From positions 33,110,502 through 33,174,501 of the forward strand of contig CM035808.1 of assembly GCA_020466095.1 (NCBI GenBank): DNA of 64,000 nt. Reading direction: 5' to 3'. Below are positions 25,203 through 36,308 of this stretch, piece after piece. A program made the translations under genes and the position numbers. The first letter of the stretch is position 1, and every line of letters begins with the position of its first letter. A model generated the notes under the pieces. That model saw only the letters and a program-made list of their open reading frames with translations, made no database searches and was not told the origin of the DNA. The DNA comes from Chlorops oryzae (lineage: Eukaryota > Arthropoda > Insecta > Diptera > Chloropidae).

Positions 25203-27420
25203 TCGTCTCTGCTCTTTTTTTTTTTTTGTAAACTGGTGTAATCTCTGCCCTAGCTGAACAGTATATTCATCTTCAAGGTTGTGGGAAAAAATTTAAGTTT
25301 TTAAATCTTAAAAAAAGTTTAACTATAATCACTGCATAATTCTCTTATGGTTATGTCTACTAATTCGATTAAAAAAAATAATAAAAGATGAAAACAACGC
25401 AGTTGCTTTTTGTATTCTGTTCTTTTTGATCCTCTTCTTATTAATTAAACGAGGAAAGTGATAAAAGACTTTGTTTTTCATAGAAAACATGAAAAACTTT
25501 TCATTTTCAAGCAATTAAAGCTTCAGTGTAGATTAAAAGAGCCTAATTTTTTTTTGACTTTATAATAAAAGGCAAGACATCTGAGAGCATTTGCGCTCAG
25601 CAAACGACCCAACCGAACAAAAGGGAATTAACGAACACGAGCTGAAGTAGTTGGGGCTGTGTTACTCAACTTAACCCTCTCATTCCTGGCTCCGGCGGAC
25701 TTTTTTCGAACAAATTTCAAAAAAAATCTAATAATAATAGTTTCAGATTCGTATTTTGTTTTTACCCAAAATTATTCATATTTGAACTTTTCATTGAAAA
25801 AAAAAATGGTGACTTTAGAGGATTAATAATTTACTGTAATTTTTAATTTAAACATCATTTTTAGTGCCTACTTAAAGGTATAGAAATGGGCTCGGAAGCA
25901 GTGGCCTTTCATTAACGCCTGAAAAAAATTTGGCATAAAATGTTTGTCTTTTTTTTCAATATTTCTTTGCTTTGAATTTTGTGCAATTAATATGAATAAA
26001 AATTCTTGAAGAAAATATTTTGAATGAGTTATAAAGCATAAATCATAAAGCTTAGAGATATTTTCCTTGGAGACGGCGGTATTTGTTCAGTGTTTTAACG
26101 CATTGTTTGTCTACTTTTTCGGAGCCCTAGTAATGAATATATGCTGGGCCATTTGAATTACTTTCCTCAATAATTGAAATTATAAGTGCCAATCGCTGAC
26201 GAGAGCTGCTCGCAAGGGGTGTTACAATATCCAAAGACATTAGAAAAGTAAATTTTGGCTTGAAGAAAAGTTTGATGTACTTCAAGTGGGCGCTTTTTTT
26301 AAGTAAGCACTTCCATCTTATTTAGTCATTTAATTTATTCTTTGCATTGTTTATGTTTTTCTTTGTTTTCCCATTATTCGTAGTATCACAACAGGCCCTT
26401 AATGTCAACCCTGATGGTGGCCGCCACACTTACTTAATCTAACCTATTCTTTGCACTTTAATTCCCCAAATGTCATTTACAGTTAGACTGTTTTTAGTAA
26501 AAATTTAGACATAAATTTTAAAAATTTCCCAGCTTAAATTTCTATGAAATTTGTCTTCACAAGCGAATCTTTTTTGAGTCCCTTTTCTAAACTAAAATAA
26601 TCAAAAATGCATACGTTTTTGCATCAGAAATTAAACTTTGTTTTTGGAATATTTGGAAACCTAGCCGCGAGTTTTCTCAGGGAGCCATAATCGACATCTT
26701 TTGTGAGTCCTTTACGAGTCAAACCTGTCATCATTTTCCAATCCTATGTGTAACCATTTTCGAGTCCTTTTTCAGTCATATTTGTAATCATTTGCGAATT
26801 CTTTTCGAATCATAGTTATAAACATTTGCCTCCAAGAGAAAAAATCATGAAATAAATAAAAGAAATAATGAGTGAAATATGGCATATGTATGATAACTGT
26901 AGATTTTGTTTTTGTGCTTTCAGCGCTTTTTTAAGCATATGAGTGAGTCATTTTGGAGTCTTGTGTCTATCTTACACTAGATCAACCTCTTTTCAATCAT
27001 CACGAGTGCTCGAACATATCTCATAAAGGTGATTTCTGATAAAACAATCTTTCAAATGCTTGCTGGGCAGATAAAGCAGATAAAATCAATCATTTTAACT
27101 GAAAACAAATGGAATTTTCAACTTTGATAATATTTGATCAGCCTAAAAAGATAATTTCCCCTCATTGATTATAAATTTCGTGTATTAAATATCCGGGTCA
27201 AAGAATTCTAAAAGATAAAGCTTAAAATTTCAAAATTATTACTACTTTCAAGCTAGTTTTTTTCCAGTCTATTTGGCATTTTCTCAAATGTTTGCTAATA
27301 ATTTACTTCCTTTTAACTGATTAGTTATTTATGTATATATCTTGAACAGAACATTTGGCTGCTTATTGTTTAATATTTAACGTTATTAGTTTGAACATAT
27401 GTTTGCCTTGAATTTAATAA
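25203..27420. other. Non-coding DNA, part of a GAGTC-rich element
   Basis: No gene is seen. From about 26565 to 27069 the sequence has repeated GAGTC/GAATC motifs (CGAGTCCTTT, GTGAGTCATTT, TGGAGTCTTG) and ends near TTGCTGGG. This matches the subterminal style of the element at 37642-38894, so it is probably a diverged or one-ended copy. Confidence 0.4.
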
Positions 27421-27538
27421 CACAGGCCTGCATCGAAACCCCCTTTTTAAATTGCAGTGGTGGTTCTACTTGATTTTTGTGTGCTGAAAAATTGAAAAAT
27501 TTCCAAAAAATTCCATCACGTCAGAATTTTGACAAAAT
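27421..27538 (+). mobile_element. Half copy of the CACAGGCC hairpin MITE
   Basis: It begins TAA-CACAGGCCTGC and follows the 5' half of the 18787 element (GTGTGCTGAAAAATTG, then CCATCACGTCAGAATTT), then diverges. The 3' arm is missing. Confidence 0.65.
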
Positions 27539-28237
27539 TTTTACGACTATTGATTTTTTGAAACTCATTTTTCTCATATATGGTTTAAAATATTTTACAA
27601 TTTTTAAATCTTTTATTTTCTTAAAACATCATTCTTTAATATGACATCAAAAGTATCTACCAAATCGTTAAATGAATGGTGTAAAATGGATGCTCAAAGT
27701 CGAAAAATTGAAAAATGTATGAAAGATTTTGATTTTTTTTTTTTTGTGGACTTTGAATGAACATAGCTCACCCGTTATCAGTTCCCTTTCCAAAACTGAT
27801 ATCTTAAATTGTGGGTCGATCAATTGTGTGCACATGTGTCAAATCTAAGACCTGTAGCACAAACCCTTTTAACGATAAAAAGTTTTTTCTAAAGCAACTC
27901 AATTCGGCGATTCGTATAACACAAGTTAGAATTGAAAAGTTCACTTCCCAGCGGGAAAAACGGTAAGCCCTGAAAGTTTTCGTTCAGTATTTCGTCTTGG
28001 AATATTGAAGGAATGATTTCTTGCATGATAAAGTAATGGAGGGTTTGTTGCAATAGGTAATGCCTTACCGATTTCCCTTACCTTGTAAGCGAAAACTTCA
28101 GGCTGTCAAAGTGTTTTTGTCTAGAAAGATTTGCTTACATATCAATGCAAAAAATAAGCCTTACGCTTTTGCTTACGCCGTATGGTAAACGTTCGGCTAT
28201 AGATAAATTATCTGAAAACGGAATTTCTGCCTTATAT
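27539..28237. other. Non-coding DNA
   Basis: Nothing is recognisable beyond simple AT-rich sequence. Confidence 0.4.
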
Positions 28238-29214
28238 GGCATTCAGACGGCATCGAAATCCCGGGATTTCGGCCGATATCCAGTCGAAATCCAGCGGATT
28301 TCCCATACAAATGAATGTCAAATGAAATCCGCTCAGAAATTGGATTTCAACGAAATCCCAAGAGAAATCCGGAACAAACTGAATGCAACTCTGTGTTTTT
28401 CGATATGTATCGAAGAAATGCTGCAACACTACTGTCAAATTTTGAAAAAACCAAAGTAAACGAACAGGCAATGCTGCCACACGCAAACGAAAAATTCCCT
28501 ACAAACTAAAAAAAAAATCCCACAATTCTTTACGTTTTTCCCTACCACAAATATCGCTATATTTTTTTTTTAAATAATATGCCTCTTGCATACAAAAATG
28601 TATGAGTAGCCATGAATATGGCAGGCTAATATTTTTGAGAATCTTTCAGGGTAGTCTGGAACTCCGAATCGTACTAAAGTCATTTGAAAATTTGTTTTTT
28701 TTTTTTGCAAAAATAAAAAGTTTCTTTCAAAAATTAAGTTGTTTTGTTGTGGTTCAAGTAAAAATGTTTTCATTAAAAATATGAATAGGTCTTATTTTGT
28801 AGCGGTAAATAAAACTGTTTTCAATTTATTCAAAAAAGCCTATACAAATACTATATCAATTTTCAAATTTGTAGACTATCGACGCTTAACGATAGCTTCT
28901 ACCGAACTTTTCGACATAAACACAGTTTGGCATAGTTTTTATTTTGTCTTTTTAATTTTATGACAACCAAATTTATACATTTGCCGCTTTTAAGAAATCT
29001 GTACTTTTGTCCCTACTAGTCATTTTTCGTTTAAAAAAATCCCTTAAAATGTTTAAGGAAATTTCCCTACAATTGGCAGCACTACAAACAGATGAATGGC
29101 TGTCAAACCAAATCCTCTCAATGGCGATATTGTCGTGTGAACGCTTGGATTTCGATATGGATTTCACGAAATCCAAGAGCCGAAATCCGGGATTTCGGTG
29201 CTCGTCTGAATGGC
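28238..29214. mobile_element. TIR element with GGCATTCAGACG ends, 977 bp
   Basis: The left end reads GGCATTCAGACGGCATCGAAATCCCGG and so on; the right end, read from the other strand, is GCCATTCAGACGAGCACCGAAATCC. Inverted termini are about 40 bp, including a GAAATCCCGGGATTTC palindrome repeated inside. GGATTTC motifs recur through both subterminal regions. There is no transposase frame; it is a non-autonomous DNA transposon of unknown superfamily. The palindromic TATAT flanks prevent a safe target-duplication call. Confidence 0.6.
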
Positions 29215-30631
29215 ATATTATACGTGGTAAGCGAAATCGGTAATGCCTGAATTTCCAATGACATCGTTGTGTTAAAAATAAGGCAATCCGTAAGGAGCTC
29301 TTCGCATGAAGTTTCTGTAGAAAAATTCAGATTTTTCCCACTGGGTTGTGTTTTCTTTTCAAAAAGACAAAATGTCTAGATCGATTTGAAATAAAGTTCG
29401 TATTAAAATGTCCGTAATTCCATAGCTCATCGAGTTTACTGCCGCGACACAGCTTTTGGTCACTATGTAGTGCGCTCATTTGACCTCAAGAAGAACGAAT
29501 GTTAATTTGGTTTATTCTATTATAGGCAAAATGAACACAAATAAGTTCTTATATTGTAGTATAAATAAAAATAAATTTAATGAACACTAAAATAATGTGA
29601 ATGAGACGATAACAACTTTGACGTAATTGATACACGTGTATATTTGAAATGAGAAAGACTCGACTCGAAAGTAATTATCAGTTCGGGCTAAGTGTTTCTG
29701 TTTAATTTCGTTGATAAATAAATTGAAAAATTACAAAATCCTATTTTGAAACAACGTCATATGCGATGTGCCGCGGCGCCGTGTACAATACGTAATGCGC
29801 GGCAATTGACATTGCTCATACGCCCACACTTGCTAGTTCGATCGGTCGTTCATGCTGGCTCAGACGGAAATTGCAAGAATCAAGAATATTGGGTATATGC
29901 TTAAAATTTCAAATTTCAAAATATGAAATGCATTTGAAAGATATAATTATTTCGAATTTATTTCGTATGTTTCAAATTAGTGTAGGTATTAATGTGAAAC
30001 TGTCATTGCGAATTTAACGATAAAACATTTCTTTCGCATTACGCAGAAATTGACGTTCGAAAGCTTAGATATCTAAAACGTTGACATTCGAAATGTATTT
30101 TTGGAATTTATTCGACTTTTATTTTTAAATTGATACTTTTTGAAAGCACATTATTCCAAATTGATATCAAATATTTCTTTCATTTATTTTATCGCATTTT
30201 GAGAAGCTTAATGCAATCTCGATCTGGGTAGTCCAATCGAAAAAAAATCAACAGCATTTACTTTTTTATTATTCGGGAATTATTCTCATTTAAGAGGAAT
30301 TTAAAGAATGTATTTATTCTTCATTTTAAAGTGCTTTATCTTAATGGAATACGTCGAATTACAGTGTTAACTCAATTTGACTAAAGGCCGAGTTAAGGTC
30401 TCAACTTAAAGTAGCTTGATTTGTTTAATGAATAAGCTGGTTCGAATTGCTCAGTATGGTAAACGTTTGGGAGCAGCTATGAAGAATTTGGTTTTATAGT
30501 AAATTTGACCCCTTATAAAGTAAAGGCAGATTATATGCCAAATCTTTCCTATACTCCTCTTGTATCGACAGTGACATATACTTATATATGCCATTAAATT
30601 TTCCAACACTCCTCCAATTAGAAAAAAATCT
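29215..30631. other. Non-coding DNA
   Basis: No gene or clear repeat was recognised. A GC-rich island of about 40 bp (GCCGCGGCGCCGTG) lies near 29770. Confidence 0.4.
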
Positions 30632-30892
30632 TATGTTTGTATGTATGTATTCATGTATGTATGTTGGAGTGGCTGGCACTTGGCCATATACCGGGCACGC
30701 TGTGATACCACGAGGGGTTTTTCTCGTGTTTGTGTGAATGAATATCTTTTTATGTAGTGTGCCCCTAATATGCTTTTTGAAAAACCAGTTCTAGGCTTGG
30801 AACATTACACACTACGCGTTTCGTCTGTGCCGCGAATCGAACCTCGGACCCTGGTATCAAGAGCATAGCACACATCATCTACGCTATGCCAC
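30632..30892 (-). mobile_element. tRNA-derived SINE
   Basis: Read on the minus strand it begins GTGGCATAGCGTAGATGATG. The A box is TAGCGTAGATG and the B box GGTTCGATTC (30834-30843), followed by a tRNA-like closing GCGGCAC. A tRNA-unrelated body with a GATACCACGAGG-type segment follows, then a tail of CATA/ACATACAT units (about 30633-30660). A split pol III promoter with spacing close to a tRNA, plus a simple-repeat tail, defines a SINE. It is not a functional tRNA because the acceptor and anticodon stems do not pair well. Confidence 0.75.
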
Positions 30893-32633
30893 AAAAAAAT
30901 CTTAAAAATCATTTAAAAATATTTTTATTTATATTTCATTTCCATAAAGTCTCCACATTCGTCGGCCTTAAGAGGTGTTAAGTTACGTTCGATCAAGACG
31001 AGCTAGACCTTCAAATGAGCCCATATTCATAATAATGTTTTTTCTATTAAGTCATTTTATTCATTAAACCGTCTTCAGGCTAATTAGTGTTTTAATTATT
31101 TTGACTAGAACATTAATCTCAACACGAACTCAAAGGGCTTCAGAAGACTTTGGCTGCTTCTGGACAACTTCGGCGAAACCAAATGTTCTGTTGAAACAAG
31201 TTTCCGTTCATGGAAAGCGTTATCCGGTGCGGATTTAAATACCTTACAAATTATAGGTACATTTATACTATGGCTTAGATGATTTAACTTATTTTAAACC
31301 CAATCGTTTGGCTTTGGATATTGTGAAATTTATAGAATTGGTGTGTTAGGAGACCATGGGAACAATGTACTATGCGAAAAGAAGACCAAATAGGATTTTT
31401 GCCAAAGAAGGCCTATCACACAGTCTTTTAAGATCCCAAAAATAATGCAAAATAATTAAAAATTTTCCTCCTAACCAATTTAAATGTAAAGAGTCCGGAC
31501 TGTGCTTTTCGCTCGCAACCATGAATACATTGCATTTCATTTTTATTAATATCAATGTCAATGGCATTAGAAATTCTCAATTGAGGATCATACAAACAAC
31601 ATCATCAAAACGCAAAAACAAAAACAAAACAACACCAACAAAACATCATCAAATATTATCGCATTCATCCAAGCCTATCAAGAAAATCAACATCTTCAGT
31701 GCTAAATCATTCTGAATAACTCAGTCCGATGCGCGCCGCATAAGTCATAAAAATATCAACAACAAAATTTGATAAAAATAAAAAAAAAATACGACGGCAC
31801 ACACAATCTTCAAATGACGTCAATGAAAACACTGTAGACAGGTTCAACAGACGTCTGTAGGCCTGACAGGTATACAAAAGAAAAACCTCACTCTTTCAGC
31901 GCTTATGACTGAAGACATTTGAAATCCAAACATCTGCCGAGATTGATTTCAATATACCCAACTGATCATACAAATAGCTCATTAACCCCTTTTTACCCGA
32001 CTATGTTACTTAGATCATGCGATCTGACTTTATTCGGAAATTTAATGACAGTGTCCACAAGGGCAAGAATTTCATTACTTAAAAGGAGGACCTGAATTAT
32101 GTCAGCCGCAGAATGCACGCTTACCGCGTAATCGGAATACATTTTTTCGGTGAATTATCCATCGATAAGTTTCGCTTGTTTTTTCGATTCGATTTTTCTT
32201 CTTTTTTATATACTTTTGTTGTTGTTGTTGTTTTGGATTTCCAAGTTTCTTGAATGATTTTAAGTTTCTCTTGATACAGATTTGGTTATATTAATTTCTA
32301 TTTTTAGCCCAAAATATAGCTTTTCGGTGTCTCTATTTTCATTGTCTTTATTTTAAGTTCTTCCACATTTTAAACCATTGATCGTTTGACGTCAATCTAA
32401 ATCCAAAACAAGATGACGACTTTAAAGCAACCAAAAAAAGCCAGATTTAGCCTGAGTATGCTATTGTTTTAAACTCTTCCAAATAAACCAATAAGCTTTT
32501 TTTTTAAATAAACAATTTTCAAGCTGATGTGGTGAATGTGCGAAAAATTGAGCACGATTCATTCAAAGAATTGTTTTTGCGGGACTGCCGAAAAACAATC
32601 AAAATAAAAAACACTTCTCAATAGAGCTGGAAT
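30893..32633. other. Non-coding DNA
   Basis: No gene is supportable. A (GTT)n tract lies at about 32218-32232. Open frames are short and unrelated to known proteins. Confidence 0.45.
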
Positions 32634-32712
32634 AATATCGATAGTTGCGACCATCGATAGTCTCGATAGTCGATAGTCTGAAATATCGATAGTATCGATA
32701 GTACTATCGGAA
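32634..32712. promoter_or_regulatory. Cluster of CGATAG/DRE-type motifs
   Basis: Within 79 bp there are six CGATAG motifs and one inverted CTATCG. Several fall in TATCGATA octamers, the DRE recognised by DREF, with CGATA the core for BEAF-32. It could be an insulator or promoter element, or subterminal repeats of a transposon. No gene start is nearby. Confidence 0.4.
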
Positions 32713-32965
32713 GATATATTTTAAAATGTAAACATATTTTATTGGAAAATTGCTAGTGATTTCAATCAAGCATGTTTGAGCTGTTTAACATTTAAGTATC
32801 CACCATTTGAAAGTTTTAAGTTTAAAAAATTAATGGTGGTCCTACATATAATAATTTAATAAAATACTGTGCATAAGTATTCCTCCGCATTTAATATCAC
32901 GTGGTAATATACAAGAAGCCGAATTTTAAAACCTTTCTAACTCAATTCTCCATACTTTGTAACCA

Positions 32966-33267
32966 GCAGTGATGCTAGGCAGTACCTTGGTGACTCTTTG
33001 AAATTGAAAAAATCTCTTTATTTTTGTTTTCTTTAGGAAAGTGATCAGTAGAAATCCCTTGTAAACATTTGAAGTGATTTTTGGTTAAAGGTAAAATCGA
33101 AAAATTCCATCAAATGGGAAAATCGCCTCGTTTTGGCATCAGTGCATAGAATAAAATGTTAGCATGACGCCTACAATTCTCATTTGGTTTGTAAAATGGG
33201 ACACTTAAGACACGCAGAATTTTTGAAGATTTTTCGAGACGTGATAAAGCAAGAACGTGCGTAAGTC
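32966..33267 (+). repeat. Dispersed repeat upstream of (ATC)n, copy A
   Basis: About 300 bp matches 43912-44218, for example GCATCAGTGCATAGAATAAA, TTAGCATGACGCCTA and AAGCAAGAACGTGCGTAAGT. In both copies it runs directly into a long ATC-type microsatellite. There are no coding features. Confidence 0.8.
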
Positions 33268-33440
33268 ATAATCATCATTACCATGACCGTCATCATCCCC
33301 CTCATTATCGCCATGACCGTCATCATCACCATCATCATCACCATCATCATCACCATCATCACCAACCTCACCATCATCTCCAACCTCACCATCATCACCA
33401 TCATCATCACCAACATCATCACCAACCCCACCATCATCAC

Positions 33441-33481
<41 letters not shown>

Positions 33482-34044
33482 CCATCATCATCACCATCAT
33501 CACACCACCATCATTACCATCGTCATCACCATCATCATCACTATCTTCAACACAATAATCATCACCATCAACACCATCATCACTATCATCACCATCGTCA
33601 TCACCATCACCAACATCATCACCAACCTCACCATGATCATCATCATCATCATCATCATCTCCAACACCATCATCATCACCAACCTCATCATCACCATCAT
33701 CATTACCAACATCATTACCAACCTCACCATCATCATCACCATCGTCACCACCATCACCATCATCATCTCATCACCATCATCATCACCATCATCATGATCA
33801 CCATCATCATCACCATCATCATCACCATCATCACCATCATCATCACCATCATCATCACCATCATCATCACCATCATCATCACCATCGTCACCACCATCAC
33901 CATCATTATCTCATCACCATCATCATCACCATCATCATCACCATCATCATCACCATCATCATCACTATCATCATTACCATCATCATCACCATCATCATCA
34001 CTATCTTCAACACCATAATCATCACCATCATCATCACCATCATC
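33268..34044. repeat. (ATC)n microsatellite array, 777 bp
   Basis: A long array of CATCAT/CACCAT trinucleotide units has scattered AAC, GTC and CTC variants, including higher-order stretches such as (CATCATCAC)n. Open frames in it encode only Met- or Ile-rich runs and are artefacts of the repeat. Confidence 0.95.
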
Positions 34045-34587
34045 TGAGACTTACATATTTTCTAACTTTTAAATTAATAAATCTAAGGGGAGGGAGTTTC
34101 AAAGATCGTAAAAAATAGCGTACGTGATACTAGAATGCTCCCTTTTATGAACATAATGAGTGTTTTCTTATGACGTTATCACGTAAAACTATCGTCCGTA
34201 AATTGACTTTACAGACACCACTTTTTTTTCGAATAGACACAAAGTGACTCCGCAATCCATAGAATCGCACATCAAGATCAAATGTTCGAGTATTCGAAAT
34301 CGCTGTGAGCTACACGGCCTGACTCTGCCAACGTCACTGGATCAAATCAATTAAATCCAGCTCAAACTAAATTTATTTTATATTTCGTGCATGCCGAGTT
34401 TATTTCTGGATAACTTTTGGAAGAAGAAAAAAAAGTGTTTTCATTGACAAAGGAACAATAAACAATGGCTAAAGTCACAAGGCAATGGCAATATAGACAA
34501 ATTGAGTAGCTTAAAGCCCAAAATCCAATATTGCGAGAGCCCGAGACGAGACGCACACAAATTTCAAATCATTCAAGCTCAAATGTA

Positions 34588-35880
34588 ACAGGTTGGCTGA
34601 TAAGTCCCCGGTCTGACACATAGATGGCGTTGCTAGTATTAAATGCATATTATTTTTATATAGTGGCAACCTTCAAATGATTCGTGTCAAAATTTGACGT
34701 CTGTAAGTCAATTAGTTTGTGAGATAGAGCCTCTTTTGTGAAGCAACTTTTGTTATTGTGAAAAAAATGGAAAAAAAGGAATTTCGTGTTTTGATAAAAT
34801 ACTGTTTTCTGAAGGGAAAAAATACAGTGGAAGCAAAAACTTGGCTTGATAATGAATTTCCGGACTCTGCCCCAGGAAAATCAACAATAATTGATTGGTA
34901 TGCAAAATTCAAGCATGGTGAAATGAGCACGGAGGACGGTGAACGCAGTGGACGCCCGAAAGAGGTGGTTACCGACGAAAACATCAAAAAAATTCACAAA
35001 ATGATTTTGAATGACCGTAAAATGAAGTTGATCGAGATAGCAGAGGCCTTAAAGATATCAAAGGAACGTGTTGGTCATATCATTCATCAATATTTGGATA
35101 TGAAAAAGCTCTGTGCAAAATGGGTGCCGCGCGAGCTCACATTTGACCAAAAACAACAACGTGTTGATGATTCTGAGCGGTGTTTGCAGCTGTTAACTCG
35201 CAATACACCCGAGTTTTTGCGTCGATATGTGACAATGGATGAAACATGGCTCTATCACTACACTCCTGAGTCCAATCGACAGTCGGCTGAGTGGACAGCG
35301 ATCGGTGAACCGTCTCCGAAGCGTGGAAAGACTCAAAAGTCCGCTGGCAAAGTAATGGCCTCTGTTTTTTGGGATGGGCATGGAATAATTTTTATCGATT
35401 ATCTTGAGAAGGGAAAAACCATCAACAGTGACTATTATATGTCGTTATTGGAGCGTTTGAAGGTCGAAATCGCGGCAAAACGGCCCCATATGAAGAAGAA
35501 AAAAGTGTTGTTCCACCAAGACAACGCACCGTGCCACAAGTCATTGAGAACGAAGCCAAAAACTCATGAATTAGGCTTCGAATTGCTTCCCCACCCACCG
35601 TATTCTCCAGATCTGGCCCCCAGCGACTTTTTCTTGTTCTCAGACCTCAAAAGGATGCTCGCAGGGAAAAAATTTGGCTGCAATGAAGAGGCGATCGCCG
35701 AAACTGAGGCCTATTTTGAGGCAAAACCGAAGGAGTACTACCAAAATGGTATCAAAAAATTGGAAGGTCGTTATAATCGTTGTATCGCTCTTGAAGGGAA
35801 CTATGTTGAATAATAAAAACGAATTTTGACAAAAAAATGTGTTTTTCTTTGTTAGACCGGGGACTTATCAGGCAACCTGT
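34588..35880 (+). mobile_element. Intact Himar1-like (irritans) mariner, 1293 bp
   Basis: The inverted termini begin ACAGGTTGGCTGATAAGTCC on the left and ACAGGTTGCCTGATAAGTCC on the right (other strand), differing at one base in the first 27. TA is duplicated on both sides (34586-34587, 35881-35882). The transposase frame is uninterrupted. The end sequence is that of the Himar1 group of irritans mariners. Confidence 0.95.
34767..35813 (+). CDS. Mariner transposase, intact (348 aa)
   Basis: This is a DDE/D transposase that cuts and pastes its own element at TA sites. The ATG at 34767 (MEKKEFRV) gives 348 aa, the length I recall for Himar1. From memory the protein differs from the Himar1 consensus at roughly ten positions; I could not align it. 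The N-terminal half holds the two HTH DNA-binding motifs that read the terminal repeats, followed by the linker motif WVPREL (about residues 119-124). The catalytic triad is complete: D158 (TMDETW), D252 (HQDN) and D287 (YSPDLAPSD), a DD34D arrangement. There are no stops or frameshifts, and the frame ends 67 bp before the 3' terminus. The conservation suggests a young insertion, possibly active. An in-frame GTG three codons upstream is not the expected start. Confidence 0.95.
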   Translation: MEKKEFRVLIKYCFLKGKNTVEAKTWLDNEFPDSAPGKSTIIDWYAKFKHGEMSTEDGERSGRPKEVVTDENIKKIHKMILNDRKMKLIEIAEALKISKERVGHIIHQYLDMKKLCAKWVPRELTFDQKQQRVDDSERCLQLLTRNTPEFLRRYVTMDETWLYHYTPESNRQSAEWTAIGEPSPKRGKTQKSAGKVMASVFWDGHGIIFIDYLEKGKTINSDYYMSLLERLKVEIAAKRPHMKKKKVLFHQDNAPCHKSLRTKPKTHELGFELLPHPPYSPDLAPSDFFLFSDLKRMLAGKKFGCNEEAIAETEAYFEAKPKEYYQNGIKKLEGRYNRCIALEGNYVE

Positions 35881-36308
35881 TATTGTATTGCGAGACCTCG
35901 TAGCGAGAAAACTTTGAAAAATTCCATATTTCTCGTTGCGAGGCAATTTGACAGGTTAATGATGTAGCTATTTTTTGAGTACTCGCTATTGGGTACTCGT
36001 TTAAACTAATAAAACACAAGCAGTTCACTGTTCCGTGGAAAAAAGCTGTTAAAATATTTCGCGAGTTTTGGTTCATTTTGAAAATTTTTAATTAAAATTT
36101 TAGCTCAAGTGATAACGTATAAATTTTATGAGTATACGGTACTCGGTAGATTGGTACTTGGTTCAAATATTGCATTACTAGAAGCGAAATTATGCTATCA
36201 TCTGCGTGACTCAAAACTCTCATTGGAGATTAAAATGCGTCACGCAAAACATTTTCGTAACGTCGCGCACTCTCGCATCGGGCTCTCGCAATATTGGATT
36301 TTGGGCTT

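Larger units (their letters stand above)
34514..36308. mobile_element. TIR element (AAGCCCAAAATCC ends), copy 1, split by mariner
   Basis: The termini AAGCCCAAAATCCAATATTG and CAATATTGGATTTTGGGCTT form an inverted repeat of about 30 bp extending into GCGAGAGCCCG. Without the mariner and one TA it is about 500 bp and closely matches copy 2 (38021-38569). It contains GAGACCTCGTAGCGAG and GAGTACTCGCTAT motifs. It is non-coding, hence non-autonomous, and its superfamily is unknown. Confidence 0.75.

Noticed and set aside
30820..30892. Functional tRNA gene
   Set aside because: Only the A and B boxes are tRNA-like; stems do not pair, and the sequence continues into a SINE body and tail.
33180..34018. 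Met-, Ile- and Thr-rich open frames on both strands
   Set aside because: They are translations of the (ATC)n microsatellite in different frames, with no other protein features.
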